The notes beneath the pieces are model-generated. The model was not told where the DNA came from. It saw nothing but the letters and a program-made list of their open reading frames with translations, and made no database searches. From assembly GCA_947447265.1 (NCBI GenBank), contig CANFKC010000003.1:1-64000 (forward strand): a stretch of 64,000 nt of DNA. The letters are read 5' to 3'. The stretch is from Chitinophagaceae bacterium. Lineage in GTDB: Bacteria > Bacteroidota > Bacteroidia > Chitinophagales > Chitinophagaceae. Of this stretch, positions 42,455 to 51,978 are shown piece after piece (within the stretch, counting starts at the first letter, position 1; each line of letters starts with the position of its first letter). Made by a program: the position numbers and the translations under genes.

Positions 42455-43171
42455 TTAGCCGTAAATTTCTATATGGATATCTTTGCTGCTATAGCCTTTT
42501 TCCAGCAGTCTCACTTTGGCCTCATCTATCATGGGGCGCCATCCGCAAAGCATGAATAAAGCGGGTTGATTACCGGCGCAAAGCTGTTCATAAACCGGAT
42601 GAACATATCCCTTATGGCCATTCCAGTTTTCGCGCGAAAGCGTCGGGTGATACCGGAAACCGGGTATCTGTGATTCAAGCGTTTTCATTTCCGCTCCATA
42701 AAGCATATCCTGCTGCGTGCGGGTGCCAAATACGAGGTGTATGTTGCCATGCGGAACCTGCGATTGGTGTATGTAGTGCAGCATACTGCGGAAGGGCGCT
42801 ATACCCGTGCCTGTGCAGACCAATACAAGGTCTTTATCCAGCTGCTCAGGCAAAACAAAAACACCTTGCGGGCCGCGTAAAGTCAGCTCGCTGCCCACGT
42901 TCACGTTATCGAGCATATAGCGGGAGCCGACGCCTTGTTCCAGATGCACAATTACCAGTTCTATTATGTTGCTGCCATCCGGGGCCGAGGCAATGCTATA
43001 GCTGCGCCAGCGTTTATTGCGTTGCTCATGTATTGGCAGATCGAGTGTTACGAACTGGCCAGGCTTAAAGGTGAAGGAAGGCGTTTCGGGCAGTTCCAGC
43101 CAATACCTGCTGGTATTGGGCGTTACATGCTCAATACGTTGTACAATACCTTTTTGCCATTGTGGTAACAT
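42455..43171 (-). CDS. Ferredoxin/flavodoxin-NADP(H) reductase-like flavoprotein
   Basis: From the ATG at 43171 the protein has 238 residues; an upstream ATG at 43216 gives an unlikely 15-residue lead. The FAD-binding domain has RSYSIASAP and the preceding FKPGQFVTLDLP. The NAD(P) domain has LVCTGTGIAPFRSML, VFGTRTQQDMLY and the end LCGWRPMIDEAK. It transfers electrons between NAD(P)H and a small electron carrier such as ferredoxin. No 2Fe-2S domain is fused. Partner is unknown. Confidence 0.88.
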   Translation of the reverse strand: MLPQWQKGIVQRIEHVTPNTSRYWLELPETPSFTFKPGQFVTLDLPIHEQRNKRWRSYSIASAPDGSNIIELVIVHLEQGVGSRYMLDNVNVGSELTLRGPQGVFVLPEQLDKDLVLVCTGTGIAPFRSMLHYIHQSQVPHGNIHLVFGTRTQQDMLYGAEMKTLESQIPGFRYHPTLSRENWNGHKGYVHPVYEQLCAGNQPALFMLCGWRPMIDEAKVRLLEKGYSSKDIHIEIYG

Positions 43172-43305
43172 AGTCCGCACAAAAGTACACAAGATGGGGT
43201 TGTTGCGCTTATGCAATCGGGAAAAATAGAAAAGTAGGTCAGGAAGGGTGCTACAACTGCATTAGTATCCATATAATCCTTATGGGAATTATCCTTCAAA
43301 CGCTG

Positions 43306-43752
43306 TTAAGCATTTGCAATATGCTTCTTCATCAGTAAATGAGGTATGTTCACTTCAAAAAACTCATCACCAACGGTGTGGTAGCCCAGTGCGGTATAAA
43401 ACCCGGACACTACTTTGCGGGCGTGCAACGATATTGTTTTGTAGCCTTTGCCTGCAGCATAGGCTTCAGCTGTTTCCATTAACAACCGGCCAATTTGTTT
43501 GCCCTGCCATTCGTTATAAACTGCCATTTGCCTGAACTTAATAGTATCACCGTCAACATGATGCAACATAAGGCAACCAATAACTTTATCGCCATCCTTC
43601 GCCACGAAAATATCATCTTCTGCATCCATACTCAGGTTTTCGTTCCTCAGCGACATGCCAAGCGGTTTGCGCAATATCTCTTCGCGCAACTGCCATACAG
43701 CCTCATATTCAGGGGTGGTGGAGCGCACAATGCTTACAGTAATATTATTCAT
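43306..43752 (-). CDS. GNAT-family N-acetyltransferase
   Basis: The 148-residue protein is a single GNAT domain. It opens with ITVSIVRSTTPEYEAVWQLR, has the acetyl-CoA pyrophosphate loop QMAVYNEWQGKQIGRLLMET (Q/RxxGxG/A type at about 75-94) and ends with SLHARKVVSGFYTALGYHTV, the ElaA/YjcF-like pattern. Such enzymes acetylate small amines or protein N-termini. Substrate is not predictable. It starts 5 bp after the end of the VWA gene upstream and so may be co-transcribed with it. Confidence 0.9.
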   Translation of the reverse strand: MNNITVSIVRSTTPEYEAVWQLREEILRKPLGMSLRNENLSMDAEDDIFVAKDGDKVIGCLMLHHVDGDTIKFRQMAVYNEWQGKQIGRLLMETAEAYAAGKGYKTISLHARKVVSGFYTALGYHTVGDEFFEVNIPHLLMKKHIANA

Positions 43753-43757
43753 GTGTT

Positions 43758-46256
43758 CTATTTCAGTATTACTTCGGTCACTTCGTTACTCTTCACTAAG
43801 AATTCCAGGACTTTTGCAGCCGAAAATTTAGAAGGCCCCGGGTTAAATACTACCTGGTATCTGCCGGGCTGTATGGATAAATGCTTGATAAGCGGGTCGC
43901 TCAGGTTCATGGTGTGGAACTGTGCAAAACGGTCGCCCTGTTGCAGATTAAGGTTCGCTGAAGTTGCCTTGCTTTCGTTAGTAAAACTTACAAAGCCAGG
44001 CTCTTTAATGCCTATTCCGCTTTCTGACTCGCTCAGCAGGTCAACATTACGCACATCTTCAGGGAAGGTGTTGATATTAATGTGGTAGTTACCGGGCTCG
44101 TATTCCAGTTTTTCGGTACATTTTTGCTCTACCACGCGGCCATTAGCCACATTCCTTTGTATAACGCGTGCATAAAACTCTTTCACCGGCCTTTTCGGAT
44201 TACCGTAGTAGTAAAAGAAAAGACTGTATTTTTTAACGACTATCTCCACTCTTGTCCGCTTGTTCGGCATCAGGTCAACACTGGCTATCAGGTCGTCTCG
44301 GCCTTCAATGGTCAGGTAGTATTTACCCGTTGCCACATTGGTAACAGGGTCAGGCTGGCCCGCAGCATCAACAGTGCGGAAGAATTTCTTTATTTCTTTG
44401 TTGCTCACTGCGTCAGTAAGTACAACCTTTGGCGTTACCGCGAAGTATTTGCCCTTACCATTGGTAAGGTATACCACCATCGATGTTTCTTTGGCATCTT
44501 CCTGCGTTACAGAATATTCGCCTGTGTTAACAGCCGGGTTCAGCTTCTTTGGCTCGTTGGCAGCTGGTTTTACTGGTTTTACGGGTGTTACGGCCGGCGT
44601 GGCAGTTGTAGCTACGGCTGCAAAATTCTGTTTGAATGTTGGTTGTGCCGTTACTTTTATCATTTTTATGGAATCGTCAAAAAAACTGCCACCATAGAGG
44701 AGGTTTCTTTTCTTAACTGCAGCCATCTTGATTTTGGTAAGCTTAGGCGACTCTTTTTTAACCTCTGGTTCTGCTACAACAACGGGTGCTTCAGGCGCTT
44801 TTACCTTAAAAACCGGTGCGCCCACTAGTACATTGGCAGGTGCGTTAAAAACGAAAGTCTTATCAACACGTAGTTTTTTAGGCTTTGTAGCCCTGGCAGC
44901 TGTCATAGTAACCGCTGTAGGCGCAACAGGCACCACTTCAGGTGCTTTAATATTCAGCACTGGCGTGCCAACAGCAACATTGGTTGGGGTATATGGTGCA
45001 ACCTTTGGTATTTTTATCTTCTTAACTGCACTAGCGTTTGCTGCCTTCATTGTAACCGGGTCTGGTTTTTCTACCGGTGGTTCAGGTAATTTTATTACCG
45101 GTGCTTCAACTGCAACATCAGTAGGTACAAATGGCTGAGGCTTCTGTATTTTCCTCTTTTTTACCGGGCTGGCTGTAATGGCCGCCATGCGCACCGGCGC
45201 TGGTATTACAACAGGTGGTTCCGGTTCTTTAAATTGGGCAGTACCCACAGCTACATCCTGCGTCTTGTAACGACTAACGGGTGCATAGAAGAGTTTGTTT
45301 GGTTTTGAAAAGCCGGTCCGTTTCATTTTTACCGGTGGTGGCAATTTGGGTTCTTCACCCACTACAATATTCGATTTTGTCGGTTCTGTCTTTTTAACCG
45401 TAGCAACCGTATCAACTGGTTTTGGTTTTTCTTCAACCTTTAGTTCCGGTTTTGGTTTTGTCTTTGGTTTTATTTCAGCGGGTATCTCTTTAGGTTTTTC
45501 TTTTTCCACCTTAACTGTGCCGCTGGTGTTTACTTTTAAAACGCTGGGTATGCCTATTTCCTGCAGCGTCTTGTAATCTTCTTTACTTATGGTGAGCATC
45601 GGCCTGAACGACTCAACAATAGTGCCGACAGCCTTTGCAATGTCTCCTTTTTTGGTAATCGGCAGGTAGTTACCCATGCAGGCATATTCATCTTTCAGGC
45701 CAACGACGTCTTCCAGGCTCAGAATGTAAGGTTTAAAGTATATTTTGCTCTTCAGCAGCTTCTGCATTACGGAACAAATGTCGCCATCGCAGCTTTCGCC
45801 GCCGTCGGTAATCAATACTATACTATAGGCGATGTGTTCTGCATCAACAAGGTCCTGCTCTGCCGCTTCGCTCAGCGAATAGGCTATACAGGTGCCACCA
45901 TACGGCTGAATGTCTTCCAGCCTGAACTCCATTTGCGTCTTGTTATACTTGCTGAAGGGTACCTCGTTCTTGGTATCCGTACAATTATGTTCCAGTACGC
46001 CATGCTGGCTGCCAAATACCCTTAATGAAAACTCTACCTCTTTATTAACAGAATAAACACTGTCTATCAGCTTTAAAATAAGCTGATTAGCTACCAGGTG
46101 CTTTTCTTTACCCCCGGCCCAGGGTTGCAGCATACTCGATGATTCATCGAGCAAAATAAGAATGCGCGATTGTGTCATTGCACTGCTTGCCTGGCCTAAA
46201 GCACTAAAGGTGGCTGAAACGCTTATAAGCAATAATATGAATAACCTTAACCGCAT
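43758..46256 (-). CDS. Exported von Willebrand factor A protein with proline-rich repeats
   Basis: The 832-residue protein has a signal peptide (MRLRLFILLLISVSATFSAL). A VWA domain fills about 28-230, with the metal-site motif DESSS (37-41, DxSxS). A long low-complexity region with many KPK/PEP steps follows. From about 335 to 520 it holds four or so diverged repeats of about 50 residues, each with a piece like VAVGTPVLNIKAPE and a basic KK pair. The last 300 residues form beta-rich domains (YYLTIEGRDDLIASVDLMPN). It should be periplasmic or surface-bound. VWA domains bind proteins or build complexes. The role is unknown. Confidence 0.8.
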   Translation of the reverse strand: MRLRLFILLLISVSATFSALGQASSAMTQSRILILLDESSSMLQPWAGGKEKHLVANQLILKLIDSVYSVNKEVEFSLRVFGSQHGVLEHNCTDTKNEVPFSKYNKTQMEFRLEDIQPYGGTCIAYSLSEAAEQDLVDAEHIAYSIVLITDGGESCDGDICSVMQKLLKSKIYFKPYILSLEDVVGLKDEYACMGNYLPITKKGDIAKAVGTIVESFRPMLTISKEDYKTLQEIGIPSVLKVNTSGTVKVEKEKPKEIPAEIKPKTKPKPELKVEEKPKPVDTVATVKKTEPTKSNIVVGEEPKLPPPVKMKRTGFSKPNKLFYAPVSRYKTQDVAVGTAQFKEPEPPVVIPAPVRMAAITASPVKKRKIQKPQPFVPTDVAVEAPVIKLPEPPVEKPDPVTMKAANASAVKKIKIPKVAPYTPTNVAVGTPVLNIKAPEVVPVAPTAVTMTAARATKPKKLRVDKTFVFNAPANVLVGAPVFKVKAPEAPVVVAEPEVKKESPKLTKIKMAAVKKRNLLYGGSFFDDSIKMIKVTAQPTFKQNFAAVATTATPAVTPVKPVKPAANEPKKLNPAVNTGEYSVTQEDAKETSMVVYLTNGKGKYFAVTPKVVLTDAVSNKEIKKFFRTVDAAGQPDPVTNVATGKYYLTIEGRDDLIASVDLMPNKRTRVEIVVKKYSLFFYYYGNPKRPVKEFYARVIQRNVANGRVVEQKCTEKLEYEPGNYHININTFPEDVRNVDLLSESESGIGIKEPGFVSFTNESKATSANLNLQQGDRFAQFHTMNLSDPLIKHLSIQPGRYQVVFNPGPSKFSAAKVLEFLVKSNEVTEVILK

Positions 46257-46572
46257 GAATTTTGAAACTAATTTTTACGCTGTTTAATATTGTACCTCTT
46301 TACTACTGCAAACTGTATGCAAAATCCTTTTGACATACACCACAACTTGCCTTTTCGGGCAATAAAAAAACACCTTAACGGTAATGCATACCGCTAAAGC
46401 AACGATTTTACCAATCGCATATCAATCACTACAATAACAAACCTACGCTTTCATAATGCAAACTGCAAAAGTTTGTCGTTAAAATTGACTTATATCCCGC
46501 CTTTAGGGCCATTACCATCAAAAAACGGCTGCCTTTCCGGGCAGCCGTTACAAAAAATAAATATGTTTTAAA
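46257..46572. other. Intergenic stretch with terminator at its right end
   Basis: The 316 bp between the VWA gene and the DUF3857 gene contain the VWA promoter region and a strong hairpin (46524-46549). No reading frame or further repeat is convincing. Confidence 0.5.
46524..46549 (-). terminator. Terminator of the degenerate DUF3857 gene
   Basis: Ten-bp arms AACGGCTGCC (46524-46533) and complement (46540-46549) lie 24 bp past the leftward gene that ends at 46573. On the minus strand the stem is followed by a T run. Confidence 0.85.
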
Positions 46573-48633
46573 TTAAGCGTGTTTCGTTGGGGTATTTACG
46601 GCGGCAACCTTAACCTTTGCTTTTTTTACCGGGCGGGTGGTTTTGGCTGGTTCCAGCACAATGCTCACTTTATTAAAATCGGCCGCAGCGTTCACCACTT
46701 TTTTGTAGTTAGGGTATTCGTAAACCGTATAGTGCAACTGGTTATAAGCTTCAGTAACGGTAACAGTAAGCTTATTGCCAACCAATGTGTAGTCAGAATT
46801 GAAATAAGACGTTACATGGCCATCATCACGGTCTTCATGCGCTGCATGTACACGCAAAGCTTCCGGGTTCAATACTTTAGTGCCAGCAGGCAGGTAAACG
46901 GTAATGGTACGTGTTTGTGTGCTAGGGTAATCAATATCTACCGGTAAAATGCGTTCCTGGTGGGTATCATACATATTGTTTTGGCTACCAATTACATCAC
47001 CTATCCTGAACATGTATTTGGTACCCGCTTTATCCATTAATTGCGGCACCCTTACTGTAGCCTTAATTTCCAGCGGTTTTTTGGTGTAAACTGAATTGAA
47101 TGCCTCGTTTACTGTACTGTACTTTACTATCTTTTCGCGCTTGTCAGCCAGCAGAATGTGGTTTTCAATTATTTTTTTCTTGCCTTCAGCGTTAGCTTCT
47201 GCAAGTGAAGTGCGAAGGTCAGCAGCGCCATAGCCAGTGTAAGAATAGGTAACTTCTGCTTCTGGTTCCAGGTCGTCGTTAAAAGTGATACCGATGTTCT
47301 GATCAATTTTACTGTAAGCTGCGGCAGGTGCAGGTATCTTCCTGATGATGGCGCCTGAAGAAGGTGTTTCACTGCCTATAGCGAAACCTGCATCCGGATT
47401 TGTTTTACAGAAAATACCCTTATTAGCTATCATGGTATGTGGCAGCTCAGGGTACCTCAGGAAAGCTTCATTCGGTGCAAGGTATTTGTTCTGGCGCGGG
47501 AAGTAGATAACATAATCTTCAAGCGGAGCCCAGTTTACAAATTTCTCGTCGAGCAGATGTTCTTCGCGGTTCGTGGTCATACCCAGTTCATGGTTAATGC
47601 CGGCTACCTTAAGGCAGGCGCAGAATAACCTTACCATGCCTTCGCTGGTTGCTGATTTCCTGGTAATGATAGAATCAAGGTTATTATTGTCCCTGGTACG
47701 GCCGAGCATCATGCTGTATTCAACAATGCCGGTTTTAATACCATCTTCAATCATCTTTATCTTTTCAGCTTCTGTTTCTCCACCATGTATGCCAAGGCTG
47801 GTGAGGTATTTACCAACTGCCGCATTATCATCTTTACCCAGGTTGTAGAAACGGTTGTAGAGGCGCTGTGCAAATTTATCCCACGTGAACGGCTCGCCGG
47901 TTTCATAACCGCCGCGGCTGCTGTAATGGTCAATGGCATAGTCAAGGCGCATCAGATACAGGTCGTAAAAGCTCTGCTGCTGGTCTTGTAAGGCAGGAAT
48001 GTTCGGTACATATATTTTTACCTGCTTGTGGCCGCCTACAATTTGTTCCGTACCTGAAGGGAAACCATGATAGCCCTTGGTATTGAAGGTCATTTCTTTA
48101 GGGTAGTTCAGCTCAAAATAGGTATTGAGTACAGGCATCCTGTGCTGAAAATGTATGGTACCGAAGTAAGACGAAATTGACTTATACTTTACCAGTATTT
48201 CAATTTCTGCGTTCTTTTCAACGCCGTCAAGCGCGAAAAATAACGACTGGCCACCAACATACAGCATTTCGTACTTTAGGTCGCGGGTGGTACCGTCCGG
48301 TAAAATGGTCCTGGCTTTAATAGAATCAACTCTGGTTTGCCCGTCTTTAAAAGGCACAGGTATCTGGTTAAAGCTTTCAATACCAGTGCGGTCCAATACT
48401 TTAATAAGTGTATGTTCCGTGCTGTAAAGGGTTACATCTTTGCCTTCGTATTTGTAATCGCGCGTTTCGCTCTGGAAAAGCATTACCGCGTGCTCATTAA
48501 AATAAGCAGGGGGAATGGCATGCATCTGAGGTTTTGGATCCCAGCCCGGAGCTTTCATTGAACGGTCCAGCTGTGCCTCTGCAGCGAAGGAGGCAACCAA
48601 CAGGGAAAACATGAATATGGTTAACTTTTTCAT
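46573..48633 (-). CDS. Exported DUF3857 protein with degenerate transglutaminase domain
   Basis: The 686-residue protein has a signal peptide (MKKLTIFMFSLLVASFAAEA). A DUF3857 beta domain spans about 50-250, with VTLYSTEHTLIKVLDRTGIE. The transglutaminase-like core follows, but where active forms read YGDCKD this one has ATSEGMVRLFCACLK, so the usual catalytic Cys position is lost. The C-terminal part has a DUF2569-like tail of beta strands (HYTVYEYPNYKKVV). It is encoded 8 bp after an intact DUF3857 protein. They probably work together, with this one as a non-catalytic partner. It may be periplasmic. Confidence 0.82.
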   Translation of the reverse strand: MKKLTIFMFSLLVASFAAEAQLDRSMKAPGWDPKPQMHAIPPAYFNEHAVMLFQSETRDYKYEGKDVTLYSTEHTLIKVLDRTGIESFNQIPVPFKDGQTRVDSIKARTILPDGTTRDLKYEMLYVGGQSLFFALDGVEKNAEIEILVKYKSISSYFGTIHFQHRMPVLNTYFELNYPKEMTFNTKGYHGFPSGTEQIVGGHKQVKIYVPNIPALQDQQQSFYDLYLMRLDYAIDHYSSRGGYETGEPFTWDKFAQRLYNRFYNLGKDDNAAVGKYLTSLGIHGGETEAEKIKMIEDGIKTGIVEYSMMLGRTRDNNNLDSIITRKSATSEGMVRLFCACLKVAGINHELGMTTNREEHLLDEKFVNWAPLEDYVIYFPRQNKYLAPNEAFLRYPELPHTMIANKGIFCKTNPDAGFAIGSETPSSGAIIRKIPAPAAAYSKIDQNIGITFNDDLEPEAEVTYSYTGYGAADLRTSLAEANAEGKKKIIENHILLADKREKIVKYSTVNEAFNSVYTKKPLEIKATVRVPQLMDKAGTKYMFRIGDVIGSQNNMYDTHQERILPVDIDYPSTQTRTITVYLPAGTKVLNPEALRVHAAHEDRDDGHVTSYFNSDYTLVGNKLTVTVTEAYNQLHYTVYEYPNYKKVVNAAADFNKVSIVLEPAKTTRPVKKAKVKVAAVNTPTKHA

Positions 48634-48641
48634 TGTATGTA

Positions 48642-50627
48642 TTATTTGGCGGTAAGCACTACTGCTTCTTTATGTTGTTTTTCCAGCTCTTTAATTGCCT
48701 TGTTGTTAGCGGCAAAAAATTCAGGGTTTATTTTAATGGTATTGAGCGTGTATTCTTTTACAAGGGTTACTTTTTTACCATCGGTTTTATAAGCCATGTT
48801 ATAGTTCCAAAGGTCGTTAAGCCTTCCCTGACTTGGTTTAGGCAGGTAGCTCACCTTATAGCCTTTCGGAATTTCCAGTGTAACTACTTCCCTTTCCACG
48901 CTCTTAAAATTACCATACCATGCTGCTCTGCGTTCAGCGGTATCAATATAATTTTCTTCAAACTGGCGGTGCAGGTTCATATTAATAATGTAGTCTTTAC
49001 CCAGTTTGTTTACATAGCCACCAATAACAAAATCGCCGGTTATTGACATATCTTTTGCACCGGTATCGTTCATTTTAAGGTCGTAATGCTCCAGGCTGTA
49101 TTTATTGGTACCCATCTGGGTCATTTTGCTCACTGCTTTCTCTTTCTCTTCTTTTTCTTTGGTGTAGTACGATAGCATTATGGCGTTGTTCCATGCCTCA
49201 TAACCGGTATACTTCTGGCTGAAAGTACCTTCAAGGTCGCGGTCATTTTTGTCAGAAAGGTGTATGTTGGTATTAATAGTAGTCATGTTTTTATCGGCAG
49301 ACTCTACAGGGATGGTTACAATTTTATAAGTGTTTTTATCAATAGCTATCATGGTTTCTTTACCCTGTATGTCGTTACGGTTGGCACCAAAAGGTAATTC
49401 AGAATGGGTACCATCCATAAAGAACCACTCATTGCCTAGTTTAAGTGCGCATATTACGTGGTTACAGTTAGCCAGAACAGGAGTTTCTTCAAAAGTGTAA
49501 GGCAGGTGCGTGGTACCTATCCATGAAAAATAGGTTTTCAAACCGGCCATGCGGCCCATTTGTACTAAAAGGCTGGTCATATCCTTACAATCGCCGTATT
49601 TCTTTTTGAAAACTGTATCTGCTTCGCGTGGAACCCAGCCACCAAGGCCTATTTCAAAACCTATGTAGTGAATGTTCTTCTGTACCCAATCATACAGGTG
49701 CATAGCTTTCTGGCGGTCAGTTACATCGCCTTTGGTTATTTTATCAACCAGCTTCTTGATAGAAGTATCCTGCTTTACGTTCAGGTTATTGATGAATTTG
49801 TATTGTGCAATGAATAAATGCTCAGGGTCGCTGAGAATGGTGGAATCTTTCTTTTGACCAGGCAGGCGGTAAGATGAGATGTAGCACACAACGTGTGGCA
49901 GGTAGTACCATGCCGAAGGCACGTGATCGAAAGACTTGAAGCCAGGTACATTGTCAATCGTAAAACGATAAACATAGTTGCCGCCCTTTTCTTCCCTGGT
50001 TTGCTTAATGATACCGGTATTTTCGCCTTTAATTACGAATTTGATATCAACAAACTTAGGTACAGTGGCTTCAAATTCGCCATGCATAATAGGGTAGTTA
50101 TCGCCTGCCACAAATTCCGGAATAGAAATAAGGTCAGGATGCTCCTGCGATGCAGTAAGGCGGATAACCGAACCTTTGGTAAGCCCGGTAAACTCGGTTG
50201 CAACCACGCGACTATCAGAAATACCTTCGCCGGCAGCGCCCGCAGCCAGTATGTATTTATGGTTCTGTTTAAAAGTACCGTTCTTCTGTGGTATGTACGC
50301 AACCGCATCAATATCAGACAACTGGGCAAAATACCAGTCATACACATATTCATAATTGTGCTGGGCAGGGGAAAGTTCGCCTATCAGTAATCTGTCTTTC
50401 TTTATTTTGGTTGTAGCCGTAAGCTGGTCATCTTCATACCTAACTATAAGTTGTTGCTTGTAGTTGGTGATGACTGCGTTTTCATTAGCATACTTCACCA
50501 TTGCCTTTGAAAGCATTGCAGTATCTGGCTCCTGGGCACGGAGCGATGAAGAAAGCAATAAAGCAACAGGTAATACTACAAACCGCTTAGCCAGTAATTG
50601 AATAGTTTCAATCTTTATCGATGCCAT
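48642..50627 (-). CDS. Exported DUF3857 transglutaminase-like protein
   Basis: From the ATG at 50627 the protein has 661 residues and a signal (LLAKRFVVLPVALLLSSSLR, cleaved near RAQ). An ATG at 50738 would add 37 residues with an odd hydrophobic lead. A DUF3857 domain leads to an intact transglutaminase-like triad: C in KKYGDCKDMTSLL, H in NCNHVICAL and D in WFFMDGTHSELP. Such enzymes act as proteases or cross-linking enzymes in the cell envelope, but no substrate is known for this group in Bacteroidota. It is the first gene of a two-gene unit with the degenerate paralogue. Confidence 0.87.
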   Translation of the reverse strand: MASIKIETIQLLAKRFVVLPVALLLSSSLRAQEPDTAMLSKAMVKYANENAVITNYKQQLIVRYEDDQLTATTKIKKDRLLIGELSPAQHNYEYVYDWYFAQLSDIDAVAYIPQKNGTFKQNHKYILAAGAAGEGISDSRVVATEFTGLTKGSVIRLTASQEHPDLISIPEFVAGDNYPIMHGEFEATVPKFVDIKFVIKGENTGIIKQTREEKGGNYVYRFTIDNVPGFKSFDHVPSAWYYLPHVVCYISSYRLPGQKKDSTILSDPEHLFIAQYKFINNLNVKQDTSIKKLVDKITKGDVTDRQKAMHLYDWVQKNIHYIGFEIGLGGWVPREADTVFKKKYGDCKDMTSLLVQMGRMAGLKTYFSWIGTTHLPYTFEETPVLANCNHVICALKLGNEWFFMDGTHSELPFGANRNDIQGKETMIAIDKNTYKIVTIPVESADKNMTTINTNIHLSDKNDRDLEGTFSQKYTGYEAWNNAIMLSYYTKEKEEKEKAVSKMTQMGTNKYSLEHYDLKMNDTGAKDMSITGDFVIGGYVNKLGKDYIINMNLHRQFEENYIDTAERRAAWYGNFKSVEREVVTLEIPKGYKVSYLPKPSQGRLNDLWNYNMAYKTDGKKVTLVKEYTLNTIKINPEFFAANNKAIKELEKQHKEAVVLTAK

Positions 50628-51064
50628 AGTTGATGTAATTAGTACAATAACGCCATAGAGAAACCCCACCTGATTTGTGGTTTTCCACACGACGGGGAAA
50701 ATAATGTGGAAAAATAATACAAATATTGATAGGCACATAATTTCTGCCGCATTTGGGTTGGTTTTTCAGACAAACAGAACAGAAAAAATAAATTTGTTTT
50801 GGAAAGTGGAGGTGCGGCGAATCATGTTAGCTGCATTATTAGATGTGGTGGGTCATTGCCAGACCCTTTGCCGAAGCAAACTCAGCCCAGCATTCTGAGC
50901 AGCTTACATGGCAAGAACAAGATGTGAGGTTGCTTCACTATGTTGCTAATGACCGTGTTTTTTGTGACGGATCATTGCCCATCGTTTTATAAAATGCCCT
51001 TCCAAAATAAAAGCCCGGCACTACTGCCGGGCTTTGGTTTTTAAATGCTATCGCAATGACTTTG
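50628..51064. other. Intergenic stretch with terminator
   Basis: The 437 bp between two leftward genes contain a terminator hairpin (51010-51035) and presumably the promoter of the DUF3857 pair. A weakly repeated-looking part near 50925-50980 (GAGGTTGCTTCACTATG) recalls a scattered Bacteroidota intergenic sequence from memory. No gene is supported. Confidence 0.4.
51010..51035 (-). terminator. Terminator of the TPR-like protein gene
   Basis: Eleven-bp arms AAAGCCCGGCA (51010-51020) and complement (51025-51035) with loop CTAC. On the minus strand the stem is followed by a T-rich end. It lies about 30 bp beyond the stop of the gene at 51065. Confidence 0.85.
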
Positions 51065-51736
51065 TTAGTTTTTATTCACTTCTTTATCATCTTTCTTACA
51101 CTCGCCAAAAAAGTAAGTGTTGGCTTTTTTACCCCAGTACGGCTTGTCTATATCATCGCCCTTTTCAGTTGCGAAGAAGCCATCAGCCTTTTCAAAATAG
51201 GGTAGCGCATTTTTTTTGCCGCCGCCATAAGCTGCCGGAGTAAAGTATGTGCTTACACCCTTCAGGTAATACATTCTTGGGTTGCTTGCATTTATCTCCT
51301 TAGCTGACTGTAAGTTGTCAGTGAATATTTTGCCATATTTAGGCCAGCGGCTCATTGGGTCGGCAGCCATGCGCGAATTAGCGATCATTGCGGCTAACAC
51401 ATAAGTTTCATCAGTATTTTTTGTCAGGCCCTTTATTGCATCGCCCAATTCTTTTTCTGCATCGTCAAGTATGGCGTCATGTTTGGCTACATCCTTCTCG
51501 TCATAAGAAAGTATCGTTTTGGTAAGCGCTACATAAAAATGCGGCGCCCAGTCCTTATCCCATTTTTTAGCGATCAGCTCCATTTTATTAGCTAACTGCA
51601 CTTTAGAATCGTGGCTAGCTTCCATTGGTAATGCGTCAAATGCATTCCAGGCTTTGGTAAGCGGCTGTTTGTAGTCTTGCGCCTGTGTTGTTATTGCGCC
51701 CAGCGTCAGTGCGCCGATCAGTAATAATGTTTTCAT
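51065..51736 (-). CDS. Exported helical (TPR-like) protein
   Basis: The 223-residue protein has a signal peptide (MKTLLLIGALTLGAITTQAQ). The mature part is all-helical with helix pairs resembling tetratricopeptide repeats: LANKMELIAKKWDKDWAPHF, AILDDAEKELGDAIKGL and a later ALPYFEKADGFFATE. Unnamed proteins like this lie beside outer-membrane receptors in Bacteroidota. It probably sits in the periplasm and may assist the receptor encoded upstream. The two genes are 242 bp apart, so co-transcription is uncertain. Function is unknown. Confidence 0.75.
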   Translation of the reverse strand: MKTLLLIGALTLGAITTQAQDYKQPLTKAWNAFDALPMEASHDSKVQLANKMELIAKKWDKDWAPHFYVALTKTILSYDEKDVAKHDAILDDAEKELGDAIKGLTKNTDETYVLAAMIANSRMAADPMSRWPKYGKIFTDNLQSAKEINASNPRMYYLKGVSTYFTPAAYGGGKKNALPYFEKADGFFATEKGDDIDKPYWGKKANTYFFGECKKDDKEVNKN

Positions 51737-51932
51737 CGTATTTAATTTTTAGTTAGTTGTCTTTGAAAAGTCTTAATATTTTCTCTTTTGAGCTTTGATA
51801 ATCCTTCGGGGTATTGTTATGGAGCGTCCTTAAAAGTTTTCTTGTGACGTTAGAAGCATTTACTTTTTTAATTGTTGCCTGCGCCTTTGCAAACTTGATA
51901 AGTACTAAAGCAATGTTATATCAACTGTTGAA

Positions 51933-51960
51933 TTGCGTCTTAGCGCCTTTGCGTGAAACT
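51933..51960 (+). repeat. Partial copy of the composite repeat
   Basis: This 28-bp piece (TTGCGTCTTAGCGCCTTTGC then GTGAAACT) matches the end of copy B at 27190-27216 with few changes. It lies just past the end of the TonB receptor gene. The hairpin part of the element was not seen next to it. Confidence 0.5.
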
Positions 51961-51978
51961 TCAACTCCTGCACACACC

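Noticed and set aside
44082-44828. 248-codon open frame opposite the VWA gene
   Set aside because: It is antisense to a well-supported gene, and its aromatic- and Cys-rich text is the mirror of Lys/Pro/Thr codons in the real gene.
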